A DNA stretch of 64,000 bases from Emydura subglobosa (lineage: Eukaryota; Chordata; Testudines; Chelidae), in the NCBI GenBank assembly GCA_007922225.1, contig ML680097.1, positions 124,001 through 188,000 of the forward strand, given 5' to 3'. The translations under genes and the position numbers were made by a program. The notes beneath the pieces were generated by a model. That model was not told the DNA's origin. It worked only from the letters and a program-made list of their open reading frames with translations, and did not search any database. Below, piece after piece: positions 12,801 through 24,800 of this stretch (position 1 is the stretch's first letter; every line of letters begins with the position of its first letter).

Positions 12801-15800
12801 TCTGCGCACAGTCTCCCCTGTGCTGTGCCGACAGGAACTGCGTACCTGTCGACGTAGCGCTACCTCTTTTGAGGAAATGGTTTAATTAAATCAACTTTCG
12901 GATAGATTGAGCGGGTCTTCCTGCTGCTCAGTCGATCCGTATAATTCGATCTGACGGTGTCGAATTTGCTGCCATCAGTGAAGATCTACCCTTAACTCCC
13001 AGTGTGAGCTTGGACAAGTCCCTGCATGTCTCTGGGTCCCAGTTCCCCCCTCCTTTGTCTGTTCGGACTGTGAGCTCTTTGGGGCATGGAGAGTGTCTCT
13101 GTGCAGCAGCGGGGCCCTGATCTCAACTGAGATTTCTAATTGTTGCTGCCATAATTTGGGACCTGTACTCTTGACGGCTGTGGGCATTAGAGTTGCCAGG
13201 AAGTGAGGTCTGAATCACTAAATGGAAGTTAGGAAGATGAAAGCAAAAGCAAAGCAAAAGCTAAGTATATGTGTGGGAGGGGCGGTTGGTGCCTGTGATT
13301 CTCTCTCTCTCTCTGACACATACACACACACACTCCCATGTTAAGATTACCATGTGTACAATGAGAGCCCAATCTCTTTGCCACCTGTTGCCTGTCTTTG
13401 ATAGAAGCTTTTTGATGGGGCGGGTTTCTTCTGAATCTCACAGGTGTCCTTGCATTGCATGTAGAAAAAACGGCCAAGCAGTGGGTTGAGTTTTTGGTTT
13501 TGGTTTTTTGTTTTTTGTTGGGTTTTTTTGGAGGGGAGGGAGGACGACTTTGAATCCTCCCTCCCCCTTTGTGCAACTGAAATCTCTGGTATTTTTACCC
13601 TATCAAAAAATGCAGAGTTCTCACCAAATGGAGAGCACAAACAAACAGTGCTTAAAACAATGCTCAGCAGCTCTTCTTCCGAAAGAGCCCCGGGGAAAGC
13701 CCTCAAGAAGGGTGAAAGGAGGGAACGCAGGGCCCTGTGCTTACAGGGAAAAAAATAGTGCCTAGAAAATAGACCTGCCTATGGTGGATGGGCAGAAAAT
13801 AGGAAGGTAGACATTAGCCTGCTTCATGGATTCTTCCAGTTCATCCGAAATGGGTTCTTTGTGGGAAGGAAGGATTAGTCTTCTGGTTAGAGCACAGGAC
13901 TGGGGTCAGGACTCCTGGATTCTGTTCCTGGTTCTGGGAGGGGAGTGAGGACTAGTGGGTTAGCAGGGGAGCTGGGAGCCAGGCTTCTTGAGTTTTTGTT
14001 CCTGGTTTTGTCACTGACTGTGTGACCTCGAGCAAATCTCAACCAATCCCTCTGCCTCAGTTTTCACAACTGCAAATACAGAAAACAGTTCTTTACCCAA
14101 CAGGAGCATTGTGATACTAAGTTCATTAATGTCTGTAAAACATGTTGGGATGTTCAAGTGGAGACAGGCGGAGTGTTTGCTTTTAAATACGGAGAGTGTT
14201 GAAGCACAGGGTTACGCTAGAAATGTCTCTTCCGTTCCATGTGCAGCTGACTCATTCCAGAGATACAGCCCTACAGAGGAGCAGTCTGATGGAAGCCATA
14301 GACTCCAGGGTAGAGAATTGATGGCTGGAGAGGTGTAACTGGTAGCCTCTGGGTATAAACCAAAGGTACCAGTTCATATGGGATTGCCCCATCTGAGAAG
14401 CCTGTTGCAAATGGGCTGAGTGAAACGAGGGAGCCCTCTCCCACCTGGCTCCAGTGCTGCAGAAAGTTCGTCTCCTTTGGGACGGCTCCAGGGACATCCC
14501 AGGCTGCTAAGCCCCATGTCAGCAAGGCACCAGGATGTCCTGGGGAAGAATCCTACATCAGCTGAGGGGAAAATGAAAATCTGTGACCCATATGGCCTTT
14601 CCCATCTTTAATTCACCAGTCCTGGGGGAATTCACAGCTTACATTGGTTCTGAGTTCAGCTGCTGAGAAGACAGCGCTTTGCCACACCGGGTCAGAACAC
14701 TGATCAGAACATTGGTCCATCTACTGTGGCTACACAAGGCATCAGAGCAGTCGCTCCTCTGGACCATCGGCAGTGTCAGCCCTGCCTGGCAGTTCTCTTT
14801 GAGATCCTTGGGGGGGAAGTGGAAGTGGGGAGCTGGGTCTCTGGCGACTGAAAGAACTGGAGAACCACAGCTTCATAGAAAGCGGAACCCCCTCCCCCCC
14901 ATCTCCTGCCTCTTTCTTCCTTAATGCACCTGGTCAATTCCACAGTGCTGCAGATGGGTGGCGGTGGGAGATTCCTTCCTGAGCCCGTACCGGCAATCAG
15001 TGTGTGAGATCTGATAGACCCCGTCATCTCCGCTCACCTGGCACCAGGCAGCCATAAAACTCTCCAGCCTGCCTTTAAACCAGCCATGGTATCAGACTCA
15101 GTGACCTCCATGCCACTGGCTGGCAACACGCAGAATAATCACAGAGTTCAGAGACAGACAAGCCTTCTTTGCGGCTCATCTAGTCTATCCACCCCACAGA
15201 GGCCAGGGCAGGGACTGAGATCCCCACAGCATGTTCCCCATGGCAGGGACGGTGCCCTCCTCCCCCCAGCAGTGTATTCCTCTCCTGTGGGGTGGTCTCA
15301 TTCCAGCTGCACTCACTCAGCATAGGGGGGATCTGGTTGGGGAGGGTTCTTGCTTCACTGATGGGAAATGATGGTTCTGCCATGCAGTCTGGGTGCTGGG
15401 AAGGGTTGGCTTGGATCTGGGTTAGGGTTTGTGGCCAAATGGAGGCCAGGGCTAGACCTCAGCTGGTATAAATTGCCACTGACTCTGATACAGCTTCCCA
15501 CCATTGACCCCAGTGGATCGATGCAGGTTTATGCACCAGTTGGGATCTGGCCCCTAAAATCCCGAGTCAAGGGTTCTGAGATCTCACTGCCTGCTGGCAC
15601 AAAGATCTCCTAAGTAGAACCAGAAATTAGTCCCCTTTTGGCTTTGGATCCAACCTAAAACCACATCTACAGAAGGGTGGTGTTGCGTGTGAGGCCTCCA
15701 ATACAAAGCACCCCAAAATTCCAAAGGTGTTGGGTTCAGGATTACATCTGATTGCGAGGAGGGGTCTCCATTCCTCCCCACAAGGGCTGGGTTGGATGTT

Positions 15801-18800
15801 TAATTCTCCCTCAGAAAACAAGCTGGTGTTATCTGATGAACTGTCAACAGCTGCGATAGCATAGACGGTTACAGTGGGTAGGATCTGTGCCAGCCTCCCT
15901 TGGCCGTCCCCCGGCGGAGGTTGCTGTGGTTGAGGCATGCTCTGGAGAGTAGCACTCTGCTCAGATTGGGTGGGGTGAGGAGAGAGATTGAGGAGCCAGC
16001 TGGGAGAGCCTGCAGCAGCCAGCAACGGTATCCTCGCCCAGCTACCCTTCTGGGGGCCCCCAAATGTCACACAAGCAGCCTCAGGGCCTCCTTGGAGTGT
16101 GCCTAGTCCCCATCAAAACTGTGCACACTGGAGTAGAGGTTCAGGGTAAGATCTAAAGCAGCCACAACAGTCAGATGCTAGGTGTCTAACCCCGTCAGCA
16201 TAGTGTAGGGAGTTGGGTCCATTTGCTCCCCAAGTCAGCAGGGCCTGACAAGGCTGCAGTCACCTGGCTCTTGGGAATCCCCCCGTCCCAGCTGCCTGAG
16301 CGTCCTGTTAATAGGCCCCCAGAAGTTGAGTCTTGGACAGTTTGATTCAATGTGAGGCCTTACGGGGAAATCTCAGAGCATGCTGCTAGGAGGCGTGGCG
16401 CTAGCCTTCACCGAGACTTTTGGATGAGACACAAGACCAAGGCCTCGAAGGCTTATGGACATTAAAGATCCCCTGGCCCGTTCTGCAAAGGTGGGAGTGT
16501 TAACCCCGGTGCCCAGCCAGACTAATGCTTCATTCATTTTTTACAATCGTCAGTTGGAGCGCTGCTGTACAGCTGTTACACAGTGCCACATCCCACCCCA
16601 GAACTGCTGCATTGCAGTGATGGGCACGGAGTCGCTTCAAAGGGCACGTCTGTAGGAAGAGAAACTCCAGACCTGGGGAGTGGGTCGGGGGTGCCTCCCA
16701 GAGTGGCGGGGAAAGTGAGCAGATTTGTCTGGTCATAGGGGCAGCTGAACATTGGGCAGGGCCCCAAAAGTGCAGAGCTGCTTCTGTCTGTAATCTTGCA
16801 GCCTCCCTCCTTCCCCCGCATCTACCCATCAACACACTTGAGCTGTGCCCTGCAGGGGTGCGAGGGGAGTTCCTTCCAGCGGCCTCTCTCATCGTCCAGC
16901 ATTGAATACGGGGTGCATTGCGGGTATACATTGTCTCCCCCTAGAGGCTGGCCCCTGCAACGAGAACAGCCTTGCTCACGCTAGAGGAGTTGTTCACTTG
17001 GTAGAAGCCTGTGGTTTCAGTGCTAAAGGTTCCCTCCCTGGTTAACAAGACCTGATCTGGGTTTTTTTGCTTCCTGACAGGGAAACCCCCGGTTCACGGA
17101 AGAGTTTGTGAATCACCTGGAGACAGAGCTGGAGCAGTCGCGCCTGAGGGAGACAGAGACACTGAGTGCGCTCAAGGAGATGCAGGACAAAGTGCTGGAC
17201 ATGGAAAAGGTGTGTGTGGGGAGGGTGAAATCCCTGCTCCAGCATCGTTTAAACATGCCTGCAGTGGGAGTGAAGTGGGGAGCAGCCTATGCCCCTATGA
17301 TTTCCCATGAGTCTGTTACTTTTATAACATGGGGTGTCAAAGGGAGGCCTTGACGGCTTCTGGGTCATCAAAGATTCCGTGTTGCTCTCCATAAAAGTGG
17401 GACGTTAGCCCAGCCTGCCTGGTCCAGTGCCATAGAAGGGTTCTGCCTACTTCTGCCTGTAGTTTCAGCTGGAGGCAGGATTTTTCTTCATTGTCCATCC
17501 TCATCTGATGTGTCATTAAACAGCTGCTGTATTCCCCTGAGAAGTGGCTGTATTTAAGTGGGGACTTAAGTGAACCCTGTGTGGTTTGCAGAGTTGTATT
17601 GGGGTCATGCAGGATGAAAGGCATAAGGGATTAGATTCTCAGCTGGTGTAAATCAGCATAGTGCCATTGACTTCAATGGAGCTATGATAACTGATACCAG
17701 TTGGGGATCTGGCCTGAGATACTCACTATGATGCTGCTGATCCATGGTATGTGGATTTAGGCAGGTGAAGTGCATGCCTGATATTTAATTGTAGCTCACA
17801 ATCCTAAGCATAGGAAGTCCTGAGCTAGACTCAGGGGCAGGGTTGCCAACCGTCTGTACATTTACAGACAGTTAGTAAAAAAATGTACAGTTTTAATACT
17901 GTCAGTAAATCCGTAAATAAATGAAAATGTCTGCAAAATTGGGTAGAAATAAAACATTGTATTTTGACATTGATGGTCATCATTCAGGATCACTTCTTGT
18001 ATCATAAAACTACACTGATCATGACTTTATCAATGTCCTGTTTTCTATTCTTGCACACACCCAAAGAACCTGATTGATCATTTAACTGCAGCTAAAACAA
18101 TTGCGTAATTCCAAATTCTTGTGTACAGAATACCGTGAGCGAGTACACACTTTTGTGATGTTATTGTATTGTTTATGGTATTTTTAGTGATGCCAGTAAA
18201 AAGTTTGGGTCAGTAAAAAAAAATCAGCTTCAGATCTTCATGTCAGTAAAAACTAAAATGCAAGGTTGGCACCCCTGACTCAGCCGAAAATGAACTGATA
18301 GCTGCTGCTGTGCGTAGAATAGTGATTGAAGTGGGGGAGCTTCAAGCACTCGCATGGGAGATGAAGATAAGCTGTATTCACCAAATGCCTTTCTGCCTGA
18401 AGGACCCCCCAGACTTAGCTTAGTGTGCAGAGATCACACCTGCCCCACTGAAATGCAGTCACTTTTGAGGGTGGAGCATTGGTTCAATGGCACAAAGGAA
18501 CACTAAGGGAGAGTCAAGGACAGGAAGTGAAGAAGAATCCCAATCAGGGCCTGTGCAGCATCTGGTAAAATGGGGTCCTGATCTCAGCAGGGCTCTGTGT
18601 AGCTCCCAGCCTCCCTGGGCACAGTACCCGGTGGTACCACACTGGGGCACTGCTTTAGTACTAAGCCGCACTTTGCCCTTCCTGCAGCACCCTGGATTTT
18701 CCTGGGTGGTTTCCCGTCCAAGTGCAAAGTTGGGCTGATGCTGCTTAGCTTTTGTGGTGTGACCTGCTCACAGCACAAGGGATCTGACTGCAGCTGATCC

Positions 18801-21800
18801 TGCATGCTCTTTATGACTCTTACTTTATGTGCCTCACTCAGGCCACAGGTATTTTTAGTGTATCTCCTGTTGAATCCATTACACTAGCAGTGAGAGGCAG
18901 TGTGAGCCCATGCTTAGGAGGTGTCAGGGGACCTGGGTCCTTTTCTCAGCTTTGCCACTGACTGGTTGTGGGCAAATCACTTCCCCTCTCTGTTTCCCCT
19001 CAGGCCCTGCATGTCTTTTTTCTGTTTAGATTGTAATCTCATTGGGGCAGGGACTGTCTCTCACTTTGTTCTTTGCAGTGCTTGGCACAATGGGGTCCCT
19101 GATCTTGGTGGGGTCTGTGCAGCGCCCAGCACAATGAGGGCTCTGAATTTGGTCAAGGCTTCCGGATGCTGCTATAATATAAATTAATAACACGTGGCTG
19201 TTTTTGCTCAGGCTGAATCTTCTGCTGAGAACAGGGTTGTATCACACACACGCCCTCCAGGTCTGTTTAGGGATATTATTAAGAAGGCTTCCTACCCTAC
19301 ACAGTATCCACCTGGACTCATTGTGTCCCCTTGGAGGCTGAATGCAGACAGGATCTCATGCAGCCAAGATTTGTTGCCCACGTTTCCTTTTCTCTGCCCG
19401 TTCAGCAATAAGTGATTGTACATTTGATTTATTTTTTCCTTTGCGGTCGCTACTGGGATTAGATTTGAAAACCTCTGAAGATAGTTATCGGAGCATGATT
19501 AAAAATAAAAGCAGCTAGATAACTCCCCTCTCTCCCCCTCCAGAAGAGGCCTTGGCTTGTAACCATTTCCTTCCTGCATGGTTGTAAGTAGCATTTCAGC
19601 ATGCTTTTGTGCTTTGCAAAAACAGACCAGGTCTGTCAGGAAAGCCCAGTAATGGGAAAGTCTACATGTATAATTTCAGAGTTGGGTAGCAATCCCATGC
19701 AGCAGGAGAGGGGCAGCTTAGAGGGTGCGCAGGGTTCTAGTGGAACAATCACGTAGCAGACCTGAACCAAAACGAACAGATTTAATTCCTCCAGTGGGAG
19801 ATTGGTGCTATCACAAAGCCCACCTGTCAGCTCAGAAGAAGGGCCAAGGGACCACTGGTTACACTGTGGTCTGCTCACTGTGTTGGGGCCAAGCCTGGCC
19901 CAGTTGCACATCGGGTAAACATGGTAGAATGTGTGCTCCCCAGCTGTTTGCTGGTACCGTTCTGAGCCGGGTGAGAGCAAGGACTGTAGGAGGGAAGGAG
20001 TTAACTATCCAAGGCTTCTGGTTCCGGTCTGGGCTTGTCTCCTCCAATGGGCTCACTGGAGTGAGAGAGAAGCTGGTTGTACTAGGGCTGGCATGATCAG
20101 GCTGGTAGTGTTCTGCCAGCTGTATTGTCCAAACTCAGGTCCCAGTCTCCCCAGTCCAGTGGGGTCTGTAATCACTGCAGCTTTCTGACCCCCTGCCACA
20201 CCCTGCCATGTTCTTGAATGCATTCAGGCCTCCTTTGCTGGGAAGGGGAAAAGGCAGGGGTGGCCTCCTCAGCGCACACTTAGTAAAGTGAAGCAACCCC
20301 AGCTAAGTAGGTTCAGTCCAGTCCTGTACATGAATGGGAGACTTCCCACATTGGATGCTGGTGGGGCTGAATGCCACAGGGACACACAAGAGGGTGCCAA
20401 GGTTCCCCTCCTCCACCCAGCAGGACCATCCATCAAGACATCTCCTGGGCCCTAATCTTTGTTATATCCAAGCACCACCCAGTTTCCTAGTGGAGTCATC
20501 CTCCCAGCATGGCAGGGAAGGATCATCATCCCAATTTGCCTGAGGTCACCCAGGGAAAATTGGGAATTGGACTTTCTATTATTATTATTATTTATTAGGG
20601 GTAGTACGGTAGCACCTGCGGCCCAGTCATGGCCCAGGACTATATTGTGCCAGGTGCTGTACAAACACAGAACAAAAAGACTGCCCCTGCCTCAAAGACT
20701 GAGGTCTATTAAGTCTCTGTCTAGAGCCTTGATTGTAGGACCATCCTTCCTCTCTGCCTTGTAGCCTTGCTCTGAGCCAGCCAGAGACTGGACCTGAACA
20801 AATCCCTCATTTTCTAAGTCCTCCAGACATTGGGGGTGCTTGAAGTGTAATCGCAAGCCAGGATCTATATGCTGCAAAGGTTCTCTGTCCTTATAGCAGG
20901 CTGACCTGAACGCCAGATCCCAATCCTCCCACTTTTGAAGGTGGTCTGTCCAGATCTGAATTTCTATACCTTAAATCTAGCGTCTGTCTTCTCTGGCTCA
21001 GGCTGAGCTGATGCTGAGGAGCCTCATCTGAGCTGATCAGAGCCTTAAGAATCAGGTCCTCCCACCCTTTTAACACCCCGACAGGCCCCAAACCAGCCCT
21101 TCCTGCTGCAGCTCACACAGCTGCAACCACACTGGATCGGCGCGTGAGAAAGCTCATGGGGGCTTGAGAGCTCGAAGGGTGACTCAAGGTCTCACCCTCC
21201 ACCCAGCACATCAGTGTGAAAGCCCCTGACTCGGGCATGGGGTAAGGAAAGAGGGAGCTCTGCAGCCGGACCAGGCAGAGCTCTGCGTGTGGGTGTGTAT
21301 GCGACACCACCGCTGGGTCCCATTTTTGTCCTAGGAACGAGACGTGCACGTGGTTTATTTGACTAACGGATGTTGCAGTCTTAACAGACGGATGTGTAAT
21401 TGCTCCATTGTAAGTGAGGTCACCACTTGCCCCCTCTCCCATTACACACATACGTCTGTCCTCTCTCCCAATAGTCCCATGAAGCAGAGGGAGAAAAAGG
21501 TGCTGCTGCTTCCACTTGGAACTAGCCTTTTAGCACACAGTTGGTGGCAGGGTGGTATTTTCTCGTTGTTGATTTATATTATGATTTGACCTACAGGCTG
21601 CAATCAGTGATCAGGGCCCCATTGTGTCAGGCGCTGTACACACTCAACACTGAGATGTACAGCACCTTGTACAATGGGGTGCTACTCCATACCTGGGGCC
21701 CCTAGGTGCTACCGTAATACACCTAATTAATAATACCTGTCCCTGCCCATAAGAGGTTGCAGCCTAAAGTATAAGACAAGGGATGACAGGTAAATACAGT

Positions 21801-24800
21801 AGGACAAGGGGGTGACACTTGAGGTAGTTATGATCAGCAGCATGAGGAGAGATCAGTGTGAGCCATGGAGCAGCTAGGAGTATTGAGCCAATTCACCCAG
21901 GCAGATGAAGGGGACGACTGTGATTGCCTCCTAATATGATCTGAACCCCAGGGTTCACGGTGAGTGCAGGGCCCTGGCCACAGCACCAGTTCAGGAGAGA
22001 TGAACTCACAGTCCCCAAACTTCACCCTGGCTCCCCCCCTCCTGCCTCCCCTGCAGCTGCCTACATGTGATTTCTGCTTCATCAGAGGTGAGATAACACC
22101 TCATCGGATTGCTTGCCTTTCCTGCTGAGCATGGGTGTGGAGTCTGAAACCAGAAAGCGGCTGGAAGCCTCCCGTGGCCGGCTGCTGCCTATGCGGGGTG
22201 TGTGAATCACTCAGCAGTCACAGAGCTCCCTCGGTGGCTTTGTCTGCATGGTGGCCGGAGCCTCAGTTGCTGTAAATAGACACAGCTCTACTGACTCCAA
22301 TGGAGCAGCACCAGTTTACACCAGCCAGGGATCTGATCCTGGGATTTCAGCCACTGGTGCAAACTCAGCATACAGATCATTTGCACCAGCACAGCTCACT
22401 CTGGTGTGAAGCCAAGAAGAGCTGCGCTAGTTCAAACCATGTCTGCCCTTGTGATCTGCGCTGCAGCTACTCGAGGGCTGAAATCTCAGCATAGATGTGG
22501 CCTCAGCTCACTGCTGCAAAGCGTGCTATAGAAAGGCCAGTCTGCTGGCCACCCTTTCCAGCCGTGTCTGAGGGCTGAAGAGAGTTCAGAGAGGCGCTGC
22601 TCGGGCTGTGCTAACTCCCAGCCGCTTTTCTTCTCACGCTGTGGGTTTGCAGAGCAGCACGGCCCTGCTGCAGTTGTTACAGTCAAGAAGTGGGTGTTAA
22701 TGTGAGCCCCGTCTTACCACCCAGGCTGGATTGTCCTTTCACAGTAGTGTGGTTGTATGGACTCCAGGGGCATTCTTCCACTGTGAGCTGAGAGCCAGTC
22801 CCCATGGCTCTGCCCCTGCTCAGATCTGCCCACTTTGTGCTGCTCCAGACAAATTCCAGGAGCCAACATCTCCAGAGGAGCCAGCCAGTGCCTGTCCCAT
22901 CTCCTGAACCATCAGCCAGTGCGTTGGCTTCTCTTGAACAGCCACCATGTCATGGACTCCGCTTCCAGCATGGTCAGTGTCCAAACATAGCTCTTTCTAG
23001 ATGGGACTGGGTTGTGTCTCCACCCCATGCCAGGGCGAGGCTGTGCCCATTAGGCCATGCTGCTGTCCCTTTCCGTCAGGAGATCCCACCAGTGGGAAGC
23101 TTGGAGCCATGTGGGATCTCCTTTGCTTACAACAGGGGTGGGAGTGGGGCCAGCTGAATACAGGAGGGTGGGGGTGATCTTGGGGTCTCAGGGAGCTGCT
23201 GGCAGGACAATGCTGGGGAGCACACAGAGCAACATGCCACTCCGCACCCCAGCAGCATCACAAAAGGCCCAGGGGGCCTGAAGCAATCTGACTCTAGCCC
23301 CAAATTATTTCTCTGAGTGCAGGGCCATGGCACACACCTACCCTTGGGGGCATGCTCAGTGCCCACAGAGCCTGAATGCGGAAGGGTGGGCAGCACAGAG
23401 TTATGGTCAGAGCGGAGACGCATGTGCTGCTGGGGTCCCTGTCTGACTCCCTCTGCCCCTCCCCCTGCAGAAGAACAGCTCGCTGCCCGACGAGAACAAT
23501 GTGGCCCGTTTGCAGGAGGAGCTGAAGGCGCTGAAGGTCCGGGAGGCAGAGGCGCTGACCTCGCTCAAGGAGCTGCAGCTGCAGGTGAAGGAGCTCAATG
23601 ACAGCTGGCAGGTAAGGCCCCCTCCTCATCAGCTCCACTCCACCAGGCCAGCTACCCATGACCCTGCCCCCGGCGCGTGGGCAGAGCCCCCCGTGATTCA
23701 TCCAGTGTCAGAAGCGTTAGCGATCATCTCCTGTAACAGCCTTGGGATATGTTAAGGGCTGTTACAAAGAGGATGATGATCAATTGTTCTCCATGTCCAT
23801 TGAAGGCAGGACAAGCAGTTCCGGGTTTAATCTGCAGCAAGGGAGATTTAGATTCGATATTATGAAAAACTTTCTGCCTCTCAGGGGAGTTAAACTCTGG
23901 AATAGGCTTCCAAAGGAGGCTGTGGAATCCTTGTCATTGGAGATTTTAAGAACAGGTTGGACAAACTCCTGTCAGGGATGAGCTAGGCTAGGTTTACCTG
24001 GTCCTGCCCCAGCACAGGGGCTGACCTAGAAGACAACACCTCTTCCAGCCCTACAGGTCTATGACTCTGTGATCCTCAGATCTGCCTCATTGGGGCTTTT
24101 GCTGGTTGAATCAGTTCAGAACTGGCCTGAATCTCAGCCTGGACCAGAACTGTGATAGAGGGGTGGTCGTTGTGTGTCATAAATTCCCTTCCTGCTGTAG
24201 CAGGCTTAGGTATCTGGGCTCAAAACCAGCTGGCTGTCAGGAGCAGAGATCCATCCATTTGCCCACAAAGCTCAGAGTCAGGAGGAAAGAGTTCCCTTCT
24301 CCCTCAACAGATCATAGAATATTAGAGTTGGAAGGGACCTCAGGAGGTATCTAGTCCAACCCCCTGCTCAAACCAGGACTAACCTCAGCTATATCATCCC
24401 AGCCAGGGCTTTGTCAAGCCTCAGCTTAAAAACCTCTAAAGATGGAGATTCCACCACTCCCTAGGTAACCCATTGCAGTGCTTCACCACCCTCCTAGTGA
24501 AAAACGTTTTCCTAATGTCCAACCTAGACCTTCCCCACTGCAACTTGAGACCACTGCTCCTTGTTCTGTCATCTGCCACCACTGAAAACAGCCTGGCTCC
24601 ATCCTCCCTGGAACCCCCTTTCAGGTAGTTAAAGGCTGCTATCAAATCCCCCTTCATTCTTCTGTGCTTCAGGAAGGGATGTCTTTCAGCTAGCCTGGGA
24701 TGAACTGTCAGAGCAATGGGGGCAGGGAGTCGGGACTGCTGGGTTCTATCCCTGGCTCACAGAGCAACCTTAGACAAGTCCTTTCCCCTCTGTGCACCAC

